Numbered from the stretch's first letter, positions 23,639 through 32,594 are shown. The stretch is DNA of 64,000 nt from PALSA-1353 sp050012375 (GCA_050012375.1 JBEKHH010000013.1:1-64000); one strand, 5' to 3'. The notes: a model not told the origin generated them from the letters alone. Made by a program: numbers and translations.

Positions 23639-26600
23639 TCATACACGGTTTGACAGCTTGTCGAACGCCTCGAGAATCAATTCGCGGGTTTCCCCCACCC
23701 CCCCGTGTGATTCATCTTCCTTGGCCACGCCCTGGAACGTCCCCAGGATGTATTCGATGTCGGCCCGCTCGATGCCGTAGAGGATGAAATACGCGGCGTC
23801 CAACTCCGCGCGGAGTTGCGCCCGCTCCCGCTCCTTCCACTTGTGAACCCTTTCCTCGAAACCGCCCGCCGCCGCCAAGGGGATCATGTCTTCGGACGTG
23901 CAGGTCAGTTTCAGCACGCGGTCGGCGATCCAGTCCTCGAGTTTCTGCTTTTTGTTCCAAGGGCATTTGTCGTCATAGAGCTCGGGGGGAAATGTCGGCA
24001 ACTGCTCCACGATAAAGAAATTCATATGAATGTGGCCGACCTTCTGTTTGGCAACATAGTCGAACGGAATACTGTTCAGGTTAGCGAGTAGGCAGGCTTG
24101 TCGCTTCGCCGGAATCTTCGTGTCGAACAACATCAGCGGCGAAGTATTGGTTACGGCCGACACGGGAATGAAGCAGGCGAGCATGGTGCGCTCGTCCGTC
24201 GAACGGGTCACATCGCGAAACGCAAGAAGAGCCGGCGGTAACGCTTGCGGAAGCCTGTCACGCACCGCGCTTTCCGCGACCCACCATCTTGGCTGAGCAA
24301 CAAACTCACGATTCTGATGCTCCACCAGTGTAGTCTCCTCCGTTTGCCCCTGATTCATCCAATTCTCTTTCCGAATGAACACGCTCCCGAAGCGGTGATC
24401 GTAAGGCCTAAACATTTTTGCCTCATACAGAGGCAAGAATATCTCTTTTCGCTTGATCCACCGGTTGCCCTCCGGCCTATAGCCATTATCCTTCAGTTCT
24501 TTGGCGTTCTTGAACAATTCCGCGTCGTTGGTCTGGTGGAACATCGTCGCGAATTTGACACCCCACGGGTTGCCGCCGGCTTTGCGACTTTCATCCACGA
24601 GAATTGGAATGTTGCGGTAAACGCGCTTGGTCAATTCGGCGTCCCGCCGGCTGCGGAAGATCGGGCAGGTCCGCGTGTTCGGATTGAGCAGCTTGAGGTC
24701 CTTGTCGGACAACTGAATGTGCCGGTCAGACTGATTCAAGTCCTCGATATTGTGCGCGAAAAACACAAAATCCGCCGATGGCGTTTTCACATTCGAACCG
24801 CCCATCAACAAGATGCAGAATTTGTAGGAGCGATGAACATCAACAAATAGGCCTTCCTTGTTCTCAAAGTCGTACAGAGCGATCAGTCCTTTTTTCTCCA
24901 CGAGGTCGGCAAAGAAATGCTTCGTCGTGTCATCCGTGGCGATGCCGCTCGGCACGAGCAATCCAGCGCGGCCGGCGGGGGAAACGATCTTTCGCGCCAG
25001 CTCCGCGAACAGCATGTAAGTGTTCACGTCGCCGCGCGCGGTAAGAGGAAACTCGCTGCAGGACCGGACGTTGGCGAGCGTCCGCTCGGCGGCGGCCTTA
25101 GCCTCCTGATACCTCGCCCACAGTTCCGGCCTTTCTGCTTCCACCTTGACAATCATCTTCCGCCGGTCGGCGGCGTTCACCGCCGCGGCGATATCCGGCG
25201 CGCCAAGCGAAAAGAATTCCCGTTCCTGCAATTTCATTCGTTCCCATGGCGGATTGCCGATCACGACATCGAACCCGCCGGCGCTGCTATTGAACACGCC
25301 GGAAAACCGGCTCGCCCAGGTCATGGCACGTGGATGGACAGCGGCGTCACTGATGAGGCTGTTGCCGCAAACGATGTTTTCCGACAAATCCGCCAGCGTT
25401 CGGCCCTTTCTCGCCGATCGAATCCACAATGCCAGTTGGGTGATTTCGACCGACTCCGTGGAGACATCAACGCCGAAGAGATTTTCATTGAGAATGTAAT
25501 CGGGAAACGCCTCCAGCAGCGCATCGGCTTCCTCCATCATGAGCGCGATGCGCATCGCCCGGATCACCTCCCAATACACATCCTCGAACATTTCGTACGC
25601 GGCGATCAGAAACGCGCCGCTGCCGCACGCGGGGTCGCAGACCTTGATCTTGCGAAGCTCATTCACCTGTGCGCGCGGATCGGCCAGGGGCTCCACCCGT
25701 TCCTTGATGAGCGACCCGAGCGTGTTTTCCACGATCAGCCGCGTGAATTGCGGCGGCGTGTAGTAGATGCCGAACCGTTTGCGTTCGGCGCTCTTCGGCA
25801 TGGCCGGCAATCCGTCTTCGCCAGCCTGTTTGCCGAATAGACCCACGACGCGATATTTTTCCAACTCGGTAATGCTTCGCTCAAAAAGATGGCCGAGGAC
25901 TTCGACGTTCACCTCGTCGCGAAAGTCGTACTCGCCAATGTTCTTGAACACTTCCGCCCAGCGGTCGTCCAGGTCCAGTTTGTCCACCACGGGATCCTCG
26001 CGGAACAACCCGCCGTTGTAGCCCGTGCGCAGGTCCAGATCGGGATGCCCCTTGTCGATGGCGTGGAAGGCATCGAGGAAATTGCGCCAGCGCGGGTTGG
26101 TTGCGCGAGCGAGCGGCGGGACGTTTTTGAACGTGCGCTCGATCAGTTTCTCAGGGAGCAGGCCGCGATCTTCGCAAAACGCCATAAAGACCACGCGGTC
26201 AAGGAGGCGCTGCGCGGCTGAAATGGCTTGGTCCTGCGGCATCTTCAACTGGTCGATGAGCTGCCCGATCAAAGCGAATCGCTGCTCGCTGTAGTAGTCG
26301 TAAAGATCGTCACCGACTTCCCGCTGCCGTCGCTGCGTGCGTTTCAGGAGCGCCAAAGCGCGCGGCTCCGTGACCTTGTCGCCGAGAAGTCCGAGCCTGG
26401 AAAAGAGAAAATAAAACTGACGGCACCGGGCCGGATCCCGGAAGTCCTTGACCGTGAATTCTTCGAATGCGCGTTTGGGGCTATCGCGGTGATAGAGGCG
26501 GATCGTCACGTAGTTGCTCAGGATTCCCCACGGCGTTTCCGGTAACTGGTTGAGATAGTCCCAGCATTGGTCCACCGGGGTTCGGCCATTGAATTTATCG

Positions 26601-27031
26601 TGATCGAGGTCCGTTTCCGCCCCTTTCAGTTCGATGACGGCGACAGGCGAGACATCGGCGCCGGAGCGAAAACGTCCCAAGGCCCCATCGGCAGTGCCGG
26701 CCCCTTTGACTGAGAAGTTCCGCTGGCGGTGGTAATCGTCGGGACTGTCGCTCAAACGGCGATAGCCGAGCGCATCACCAAAAATCTTGTCCAGGAACTG
26801 GTCGTCGAGGGCGGTTTCCTTGCGGTTCAAATGGCCCTTTTCGGCCAAGTCGGACCATTCGCGAAGTATTTGCTCGGCGCGATCCCGATCGGCCCCGCCG
26901 TTGATTGGACCGTCGGCGGCCTCGGCAAGCAACCGGGGTATGAAGAGGTTAGGGTGACGCCGCTTTTTCGCGTCGGCAAACAGCCCGTGCGCGGGTCCAG
27001 TTCCCGATTGCGGTATGGACCTCTTGGCCAT
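23639..27031 (-). CDS. type IIG restriction-modification enzyme (Eco57I-like fusion)
   Basis: A ~1130-residue single-chain enzyme. An N-terminal nuclease lobe has VIELKG at ~132-137 as the ExK part of a PD-(D/E)xK site. The methylase has SAM motif DPACGSG at ~465-471 and catalytic NPPW at ~592-595, indicating N6-adenine methylation. A long C-terminal part should hold target recognition. Start uncertain: ATG at 27031 (MAKRSIPQ) is used, but TTG at 27130 has GGGAGG 4 bases upstream and would add 33 residues. Intact, no frameshift. Flanked on both sides by broken toxin-antitoxin genes. Confidence 0.9.
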   Translation of the reverse strand: MAKRSIPQSGTGPAHGLFADAKKRRHPNLFIPRLLAEAADGPINGGADRDRAEQILREWSDLAEKGHLNRKETALDDQFLDKIFGDALGYRRLSDSPDDYHRQRNFSVKGAGTADGALGRFRSGADVSPVAVIELKGAETDLDHDKFNGRTPVDQCWDYLNQLPETPWGILSNYVTIRLYHRDSPKRAFEEFTVKDFRDPARCRQFYFLFSRLGLLGDKVTEPRALALLKRTQRRQREVGDDLYDYYSEQRFALIGQLIDQLKMPQDQAISAAQRLLDRVVFMAFCEDRGLLPEKLIERTFKNVPPLARATNPRWRNFLDAFHAIDKGHPDLDLRTGYNGGLFREDPVVDKLDLDDRWAEVFKNIGEYDFRDEVNVEVLGHLFERSITELEKYRVVGLFGKQAGEDGLPAMPKSAERKRFGIYYTPPQFTRLIVENTLGSLIKERVEPLADPRAQVNELRKIKVCDPACGSGAFLIAAYEMFEDVYWEVIRAMRIALMMEEADALLEAFPDYILNENLFGVDVSTESVEITQLALWIRSARKGRTLADLSENIVCGNSLISDAAVHPRAMTWASRFSGVFNSSAGGFDVVIGNPPWERMKLQEREFFSLGAPDIAAAVNAADRRKMIVKVEAERPELWARYQEAKAAAERTLANVRSCSEFPLTARGDVNTYMLFAELARKIVSPAGRAGLLVPSGIATDDTTKHFFADLVEKKGLIALYDFENKEGLFVDVHRSYKFCILLMGGSNVKTPSADFVFFAHNIEDLNQSDRHIQLSDKDLKLLNPNTRTCPIFRSRRDAELTKRVYRNIPILVDESRKAGGNPWGVKFATMFHQTNDAELFKNAKELKDNGYRPEGNRWIKRKEIFLPLYEAKMFRPYDHRFGSVFIRKENWMNQGQTEETTLVEHQNREFVAQPRWWVAESAVRDRLPQALPPALLAFRDVTRSTDERTMLACFIPVSAVTNTSPLMLFDTKIPAKRQACLLANLNSIPFDYVAKQKVGHIHMNFFIVEQLPTFPPELYDDKCPWNKKQKLEDWIADRVLKLTCTSEDMIPLAAAGGFEERVHKWKERERAQLRAELDAAYFILYGIERADIEYILGTFQGVAKEDESHGGVGETRELILEAFDKLSNRV

Positions 27032-27166
27032 GGTCGGGAGATTATCGACGGGGCGCATTGGACGCAATTGCGGGGCGCGGTTTGTTCGTGCTGGGTGTGA
27101 CGCAAATAAACGGTCCAGAACATTTTTCAAGGGACCTCCCGGACCCCTGATCCGTCCCGTCCACGA

Positions 27167-27268
27167 TCACGCGGCAAACTTTGTAATGCTCTTCAATCCT
27201 CTCGCCGTGCGCTGGGCGCTCCACAGATCGTAATTCTGCTGCAAATTGAGCCAAAGCCGCGGAGTGGT
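27167..27268 (-). pseudogene. C-terminal remnant of a HigA-type antitoxin
   Basis: The last 33 codons read TTPRLWLNLQQNYDLWSAQR and then a short tail to TGA. TPxLWLNLQxxYDLW is the diagnostic end of HigA (XRE-family) antitoxins. Everything upstream, including the helix-turn-helix and the HigB toxin, is missing; a repeat lies where the gene should continue. Confidence 0.7.
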
Positions 27269-27293
27269 GCTATGCCCTTCTCAGCGTTCTCCC

Positions 27294-27325
27294 CTCGACA
27301 GGCTCGGGGTCTGAGCTCGTCGAAG
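27294..27325. repeat. imperfect CTCGACAGGCTC/GAGCTCGTCGAAG hairpin
   Basis: The two arms resemble the widespread CTTCGACAAGCTC...GAGCTTGTCGAAG palindrome seen between genes in many bacteria. It lies at the broken end of the higA remnant. Confidence 0.55.
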
Positions 27326-27418
27326 ACCGCGTCTCGAGCGAAGCGGGCGGTAAATAACCTGTGTCAGTATATGTGACGGCTCCGTCATGGCTTACAATCA
27401 AAACAGCAAACTTCCATC

Positions 27419-27569
27419 AAATGTTACACTTTCATCGCCGTCTCAATCCATGCTTGCCCAGAATCTTCCATAACTGTTTTTCCATAAACAGGTTGCAACG
27501 CCGACAAAAGCTAGCAAACACTAATCAAACATTGAAAAGTGTAACGTTCTGTAACCTTGTGTAACATTT
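27419..27569. repeat. AT-rich segment bounded by 11-bp inverted repeats
   Basis: AAATGTTACAC at 27419-27429 and its exact complement GTGTAACATTT at 27559-27569 bound a ~150-base, comparatively AT-rich stretch; additional GTGTAAC/GTAAC copies lie near the right end (27539-27555). The stretch 27269-27584 has no gene. It could be a tiny non-autonomous element or a multi-site operator. Confidence 0.5.
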
Positions 27570-27584
27570 CGTTTTTGTCCCCAA

Positions 27585-28169
27585 CTACCCGAGCGGCACG
27601 ATGCCCGCCCGCCCGAGCAGTCTTCTCGTGGTTGTCATCGGAAGTCCCACGATGTTCGTCACGCAGCCGGCCGTTCGGCGGACAAAGGGGTCGGGATCCT
27701 GGATGCCGTAGGCCCCGGCTTTGCCCTGCCATTGGTTGGATGCGATGTAGGCATCTATTTCGTCGGGCGTGAGCGGTTTCATTTCCACCGTTGAGATCAC
27801 CTGCTCGATCAACGAGAGGGCCGAGCGGATGTGGATGACGGCCACGCCGGTGATGACCTGATGTGTCGTTCCCGAGAGTTGAGCGAGAATCCGGCGAGCG
27901 TCGGCGGCATCGGCAGGCTTGCCAAGGATCATGCCGCCCAGCGCGACGACCGTGTCGGCGGCGAGAACCACATCATCGGGGAATTTGCCGGCAACCGCCT
28001 GAGCCTTGGCGCCGGCGATGCGCAGGGCGGCGTCCGCGGGCGCCAGATTCCGCGTCAGCGAGGATTCATCGACTTCGGCAGGATGCGTGAGAAAATCATA
28101 ACCGGCCTCGCGCAAGAGCCGCTGGCGCTGCGGCGAGGCGCTGGCGAGGATCAGGCGCGTGGGGTTAAT
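27585..28169 (-). CDS. maf: Maf/YhdE nucleoside triphosphate pyrophosphatase
   Basis: A ~194-residue Maf protein that hydrolyses non-canonical or excess dNTP/UTP to monophosphates. LILASASPQRQRLL (the S-x-R motif), VVLAADTVV, GKP and the late AGAYGIQDPDPFV are all present. No ATG, GTG or TTG precedes LILASASP in frame after the previous TAA: the options are ATT at 28169 (with GAGG 7 bases before it) or CTG at 28154. The first TTG, at 28115, would delete the active-site N-terminus. Downstream of a lipoprotein gene by 15 bases. Confidence 0.85.
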   Translation of the reverse strand: MNPTRLILASASPQRQRLLREAGYDFLTHPAEVDESSLTRNLAPADAALRIAGAKAQAVAGKFPDDVVLAADTVVALGGMILGKPADAADARRILAQLSGTTHQVITGVAVIHIRSALSLIEQVISTVEMKPLTPDEIDAYIASNQWQGKAGAYGIQDPDPFVRRTAGCVTNIVGLPMTTTRRLLGRAGIVPLG

Positions 28170-28184
28170 CCGTTGGCCTCGCGT

Positions 28185-28577
28185 TTAGTGGATGGCCCGG
28201 ACGGCCATATCGCCCTGAAGCGGTTCGCGTCCGTGACGGTCGGGTGGATCGTAGCGAACGATGATCGAATTCGGATTGACGGCGTCCACGTGTCCCATCG
28301 TCAACGTGGCTTGGTTGGAATCGATGAATGTGACGACATCGCCGACGGTGAAATCCTGCACCGGAATGCTTCCCACGGAGGCGAGATGGGCGCTGGGCAG
28401 GACTGCGGTGACGACGCCGACGCGGGCTTCGGGATCCGTTTTCCTGTATTGGTCGCGGATGGCGGTCAGTTGAGCGACCGTGACCGGGGGAGCGGGCGGC
28501 AACGAGGATTCCGAACAGCCGGCCAGGATGACCAGGATTGCAGGGACGATCAGGCGTGGAATTGCGGTCTTGTTCAT
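28185..28577 (-). CDS. small lipoprotein of unknown function
   Basis: A 130-residue protein with signal peptide and lipobox (VILAGC, Cys21). The mature part is a small beta-rich domain (ARVGVVTAVLPSAHLASVG, FTVGDVVTFID) resembling an SH3/OB-like barrel, but I do not recognise the family. An in-frame ATG three codons earlier is possible. Likely co-transcribed with maf. Confidence 0.7.
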   Translation of the reverse strand: MNKTAIPRLIVPAILVILAGCSESSLPPAPPVTVAQLTAIRDQYRKTDPEARVGVVTAVLPSAHLASVGSIPVQDFTVGDVVTFIDSNQATLTMGHVDAVNPNSIIVRYDPPDRHGREPLQGDMAVRAIH

Positions 28578-28629
28578 GCCGAGCATTTTAACTGGCGGCG
28601 GGAAAACATGAAATGCGGCGAACGATTGG

Positions 28630-28664
28630 AAAAAAACAGCGGCGCCCCGTTGGGGTCGCCGCTG
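28630..28664 (-). terminator. intrinsic terminator after the B12-binding-like gene
   Basis: CAGCGGCG (28637-28644) and CGCCGCTG (28657-28664) flank a CCCC...GGGG extension; on the minus strand the stem is followed by seven T. It lies 45 bases past the stop of the gene at 28710. Confidence 0.9.
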
Positions 28665-28709
28665 GTTCCTGCATCCTTGCATGGAAAGGGAGGTTTGGAT
28701 GGAAAGTTC

Positions 28710-29510
28710 TTAATCCCGATCGATCTGCTCCGTCTCTTCGCCGCCTTGGGTTTTGACGAGTTGGCGCTGGGCGCTGGCAGCCTTGCGCGCGGCGGCCTTG
28801 CGAATCCGGCGGGTGCGGCCAACGGTCTGTTGATCGACGGTCGCCTTGCGCGTCGGATTGGCGTTGGCGGTCTGAACCGCGTGCGCGCCGTCCGGGGCGT
28901 ACAGATCGGCGCCGATCTCTTCGGATAATCCCTCGGCCCGCTTGTAGATTCCGCCGCAGCACAGGATCTGCATCTCCGGACAACTGTTCACGTCGCGGAG
29001 ATAGTCGATGAGCTTTCGCACGGACGGGATGCCGGTGGGAAGCGTGCCGCACATGACCAGGAGATTCGGGCGAAATTCGCCGATGAGCTTGAGCACCTCG
29101 TCATCCGGCACCCCCCCGCCGGCAAAGCGGGTCAACCAGCCATCGGCTTCGAACAGATCGGAGGTGATCTGGCCGCCGAGTTCCTCCGGCTCATCAGCTC
29201 CGCAGAAGATAAGGACCTTGCGGCTGTTGGCCGGGCGACGTTCGAGCCGGGCGGAGACTTGATCGGTGATGCTTCGGTTAAGGCGCGTGGCCAAATTCAA
29301 CGTGCTCTGGGTGATGCGGTCTTCGCGATAGTGAGTCTGGACCAGCTCCATCACCGGCCAGAGCAATTCCGTCATCAACTCATAAGCCGTGGCGCCTTCA
29401 AAGAAGGAGTGCTCGATGACCTTCCGGCATTCGGTGCGGTCGCCTTCGAGAAGCGGCTTGAGGTAACGCTGAGCGAGGGTGGTGCTGGGGATTGATAAAC
29501 TCATGGGCAC
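28710..29510 (-). CDS. cobalamin-binding-domain-like regulator with a degenerate B12 motif
   Basis: A 266-residue protein. Residues ~1-90 look like the helical cap of B12-binding modules (LWPVMELVQTHYREDRITQ...LNLATRLNRSI), and residues ~97-215 like the Rossmann-type B12 domain. The usual DxHxxG becomes GADEPEELGG, without the cobalt-ligating His. The C-terminal ~45 residues are basic then acidic. Start is GTG at 29510 or ATG two codons later; GGAG lies just upstream. May sense a ligand other than cobalamin, or bind it base-off; inference. Confidence 0.7.
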   Translation of the reverse strand: MPMSLSIPSTTLAQRYLKPLLEGDRTECRKVIEHSFFEGATAYELMTELLWPVMELVQTHYREDRITQSTLNLATRLNRSITDQVSARLERRPANSRKVLIFCGADEPEELGGQITSDLFEADGWLTRFAGGGVPDDEVLKLIGEFRPNLLVMCGTLPTGIPSVRKLIDYLRDVNSCPEMQILCCGGIYKRAEGLSEEIGADLYAPDGAHAVQTANANPTRKATVDQQTVGRTRRIRKAAARKAASAQRQLVKTQGGEETEQIDRD

Positions 29511-29523
29511 AGATCTCCATTGC

Positions 29524-29552
29524 GTTCCCCAAACTTCCCAATACTGGGGAAC
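29524..29552. promoter_or_regulatory. inverted repeat upstream of the B12-domain gene
   Basis: GTTCCCCA and TGGGGAAC, exact 8-base arms 13 bases apart, start 14 bases before the GTG start. Could be an operator or a leader hairpin. Confidence 0.4.
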
Positions 29553-29643
29553 ACAATTAGTAAAATATGGAAGCTTCCGTGCCGCCTGTGTTTCCTTGGC
29601 CGCATGTTAACATAGATAACTTGCGACAATTTGAGTATCGGAA

Positions 29644-29790
29644 ATGACGTTTGAAAATCTTCACTATTTTAACATCTGGCAGATCATCGGCAGCGGCATA
29701 TTGATCATATATGCTTATTTTTACTATGCTTACGACAAATTAAATGGCATTTTTTTGTTTTTGCCAAATGATGGGCCGGCTCAGGTTTGA
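29644..29790 (+). CDS. 48-residue AT-rich single-helix membrane protein
   Basis: An uninterrupted ATG-to-TGA frame. Residues ~14-30 (IIGSGILIIYAYFYYAY) form one membrane helix, flanked by NIW and YDKL; a second hydrophobic stretch GIFLFLP follows. Base composition is much lower in GC than its neighbours. No good ribosome site is visible, and its stop precedes the glutamate kinase start by 35 bases. Small-gene status is tentative. Confidence 0.45.
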   Translation: MTFENLHYFNIWQIIGSGILIIYAYFYYAYDKLNGIFLFLPNDGPAQV

Positions 29791-29825
29791 AAGAGATGCG
29801 GGGGATGGCGACAATGGGGTCAGTC

Positions 29826-30950
29826 ATGGCCAGCCGCAAAGAATATCTCGGGAAGGTCCGCACGCTGGTGGTGAAGCTGGGCACGCAACTGCTCAGCGAT
29901 AGCCAAGGGCGGATCGATGCGCCTTTCGTGGCGAGGATCGCCGAGCAGGTGGCTCGTCTGCGTCAGGATGGGGTGCGGGTCACGATCGTCAGTTCCGGGG
30001 CGATCGGCTGCGGATTGCGGGAGTTGGCTCTGGGCCAGCGGCCGACGGATCTGGCGAAACTTCAGGCGATCGCGGCCGTCGGCCAACGGCGGTTAATGGA
30101 GGTTTGGGCGAATGCTTTCGAGCCGCATCATCTGCCCGTGGCGCAGTTGTTGGTGACGCGGGAGGACATCGATGACCGGGCGCGGTTCCTCAATCTTGGC
30201 AATACCATTTCGGCCGTCCACGAGATGAACGCGGTTCCGATCGTCAATGAGAACGACACGGTCAGCACGGCGGAGTTGGTGAAAATTACTTTCGGGGACA
30301 ACGATATTCTTGCGGCCCTTCTGGCGCATGCGCTGCGGGCGGAATTGCTGGTGTTGTTGTCGGTGGTGGATGGATTGCTGGGGAAGGATGATCAGCCGGT
30401 GCGGCTGGTGACACGGGCGGAGGATGGGCGGAACCTGGTGCGGGATGAGAAATCGGAGCTTGGCAAGGGTGGCATGGATTCCAAGCTTCAGGCCGCGCAT
30501 ATGGTCAACGAGGCGGGCGATGCGATGATCATTGCCGATGGTCGGATGGATCAAATCCTTCCGCGTTTGCTGGCGGGTGAGGAATTGGGGACGCTGTTCG
30601 CGGCGGCGGCGAACAAGAGGCGTTCGAGCCGCAGCCGATGGATCGGCGCGGCGCGGCCGGCGGGAACGATTGTGGTGGATGAGGGCGCCCGCCGCGCGCT
30701 GGTGGAGGGGAATAAGAGTTTGCTGCCGGCGGGAATCGTGAAGGTGGAAGGGGATTTCGGTCGCGGCGATGTTGTCGCGATCCACGGGCCTGACGGGAAA
30801 CTCATCGCACGGGGACTGAGCAATTATTCGGCCGCGGACATGGGCCGAATCCGCGGCAAGAAAAGCCAACAGGTTCGGGCGCTGCTGGCCGAGGCGGCGT
30901 ACGATGAGGCTGTCCATCGTGATAATCTGGTGGTGGATCGGAACACGTGA
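29826..30950 (+). CDS. proB: glutamate 5-kinase with PUA domain
   Basis: A 374-residue enzyme for the first step of proline synthesis. The amino-acid-kinase domain shows VVKLGTQLLSD, IVSSGAIGCGL, VNENDTVS, FGDNDILAALLA and GKGGMDSKLQAA; residues ~280-360 are the PUA domain (PAGTIVVDEGARRAL...GRGDVVAIHGPDG). Several in-frame ATGs lie upstream (29796, 29805, 29814); 29826 is chosen because MASRKEYLGKVRTLVVK matches the family start. No proA follows. Confidence 0.93.
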   Translation: MASRKEYLGKVRTLVVKLGTQLLSDSQGRIDAPFVARIAEQVARLRQDGVRVTIVSSGAIGCGLRELALGQRPTDLAKLQAIAAVGQRRLMEVWANAFEPHHLPVAQLLVTREDIDDRARFLNLGNTISAVHEMNAVPIVNENDTVSTAELVKITFGDNDILAALLAHALRAELLVLLSVVDGLLGKDDQPVRLVTRAEDGRNLVRDEKSELGKGGMDSKLQAAHMVNEAGDAMIIADGRMDQILPRLLAGEELGTLFAAAANKRRSSRSRWIGAARPAGTIVVDEGARRALVEGNKSLLPAGIVKVEGDFGRGDVVAIHGPDGKLIARGLSNYSAADMGRIRGKKSQQVRALLAEAAYDEAVHRDNLVVDRNT

Positions 30951-31095
30951 ACATAAGCCCCTATTCTATCGAGGATTAGGAATCGCTGCGTCCTTTGACT
31001 TGGGATGGCGCGTATTATTCGTGAGGGCGTAGTGGGCGGCTAAACATGGCGCGCCCGCGCTTGTTTATGTGATCGGGGTCGAAAGGAGCTTTGTC

Positions 31096-31455
31096 ATGAA
31101 ACGTCTTGCGATGCTTGGTGCGAGCGGCTTGATGGCGCTGTTGCCGAGTGTTGCCTCGGCACGGCCGCATTTCTTTTTCGGGTTTGATTTTGCCTCGCCG
31201 CTGTTCGCCGGCGCCTATTTCGCGCCGCCCACGTGCTACGCGCCGGCAGCGACATATGTGTCGCCGCCCGTTGTGTACACGGCTCCCCCGGTGACTTACG
31301 CGCTTCCGCCGGTGGTGTATGCTCCGGCTCCGGCGTACACCTATTATGCGTACAGCTATCCGGCGTATGGATATTACCACCGCTACATGCACGTCAACCC
31401 GGCCCCGGTGCGTTACGGCGGCGTGACGTATTACTACGGTGGATACCGGCGATGA
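31096..31455 (+). CDS. secreted Tyr/Pro-rich low-complexity protein
   Basis: A 119-residue protein with signal peptide (MLGASGLMALLPSVASA) and AAAGGAG 8 bases before the ATG. The mature part is repeats of P-P-V-V/T-Y and Y-rich segments (YTYYAYSYPAYGYYHRY). Such proteins are often envelope or surface components; precise role unknown. Stands alone. Confidence 0.75.
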   Translation: MKRLAMLGASGLMALLPSVASARPHFFFGFDFASPLFAGAYFAPPTCYAPAATYVSPPVVYTAPPVTYALPPVVYAPAPAYTYYAYSYPAYGYYHRYMHVNPAPVRYGGVTYYYGGYRR

Positions 31456-31509
31456 ATACGTAAATCCGAACGGACGAGATGGCGAAACGACTTTCGTGTC
31501 GTCATTTTG

Positions 31510-32505
31510 TCATTCGGATTTCGGACTTGATTCGTCCCGCGGCGCGCCGGGACCTTCGGCATTCTGGTTTGCGGTTTCTGATTTCTCTTCCACGCCGAGG
31601 CGCTGGCGGACGATGTACAGCGGGCGTTGTTTCACCTCTTCATAAATCCGACCGATGTATTCGCCGAGAATTCCGACCGAGATGAGTTGAACGCCGCCAA
31701 AAAACAGGATGCAGACGATCTCCGTCGTGAACCCGGAGATTGTTTTGTGCCAAGCGAAGAAGGTGACGACGTAAAAAATCGCCAGGGCGAAGGCGACGGC
31801 GGAGGCGCCGAAACCGAGCCAGGTTGCGGCGCGGAGGGGTTTGTAGCTGAAGCTGACCATGGCGTCGGCCGCGTAGCGGATGAGGCGTCCGAGGGTTTGC
31901 TTGGGTTTTCCGGCGGCGCGATCGGATCGCTCATAGACAACGCTGGCTTGGCGAAATCCCAGCCAGCTTCGCAAGCCCGGGATGAAACGGTTTCGCTCCG
32001 GCAGGCGGTTGAATTCCTTGACGACGGAGCGATCCATCAGGCCGAAGATGCCAGCGGCGGGTGCGTTGGGAAGATCGGTGATTCGGCGAAGGATCGGATA
32101 GAACAATCGGAATCCGATGCCGCGAAGTCCTCTTTCGGCACGGCTGGCGCGTTGGGCGAGGATGACCTGAAAACCTTCCTTCCATTTGCGGATCATTTCG
32201 GGAATGACTTCGGGGGGATCCTGGAGATCGCCGTCGATGAGGACGACGGCGTCGCCGGCGGCATGATGAATGCCGGCGGAAACGGCGGGCTGATGTCCGA
32301 AGTTGCGGGAGAGGGTGACGATCTTGAATCGGGGATCTTGATCGTGGAATTCCCGCAGGATTCGCGGCGAATCGTCGCGGCTGCCGTCATCGACCAGCAG
32401 GGCCTCCCAGGACTCGCCGACCGCATCCATCGTCGCGACCAGCCGGCGGCGAAGCTCCGGCAAGTTCTCCTGCTCGTTGAAAATCGGGATGACGATGGAA
32501 ACCAT
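31510..32505 (-). CDS. DPM1/GtrB-type polyprenyl-phosphate glycosyltransferase
   Basis: A 331-residue GT2 enzyme. The N-terminus VSIVIPIFNEQENLPELRRRL, LLVDDGSRDDS and DGDLQDPPE (the DxD-type motif) place it in the family that loads a sugar onto undecaprenyl phosphate. Two membrane helices follow (TWLGFGASAVAFALAIFYVV and FFGGVQLISVGILGEYIGRIY). Faces the gmhA gene divergently. Would supply lipid-linked sugars for glycan modification. Confidence 0.9.
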   Translation of the reverse strand: MVSIVIPIFNEQENLPELRRRLVATMDAVGESWEALLVDDGSRDDSPRILREFHDQDPRFKIVTLSRNFGHQPAVSAGIHHAAGDAVVLIDGDLQDPPEVIPEMIRKWKEGFQVILAQRASRAERGLRGIGFRLFYPILRRITDLPNAPAAGIFGLMDRSVVKEFNRLPERNRFIPGLRSWLGFRQASVVYERSDRAAGKPKQTLGRLIRYAADAMVSFSYKPLRAATWLGFGASAVAFALAIFYVVTFFAWHKTISGFTTEIVCILFFGGVQLISVGILGEYIGRIYEEVKQRPLYIVRQRLGVEEKSETANQNAEGPGAPRDESSPKSE

Positions 32506-32594
32506 GAAGCGTTCATCTTACCGGGGGAAGGCCCAAAATCCGAAATTCCCCGGCGGCTTTGCAATTGCGGCTCGAACGGCCGAGAATTCGCACT

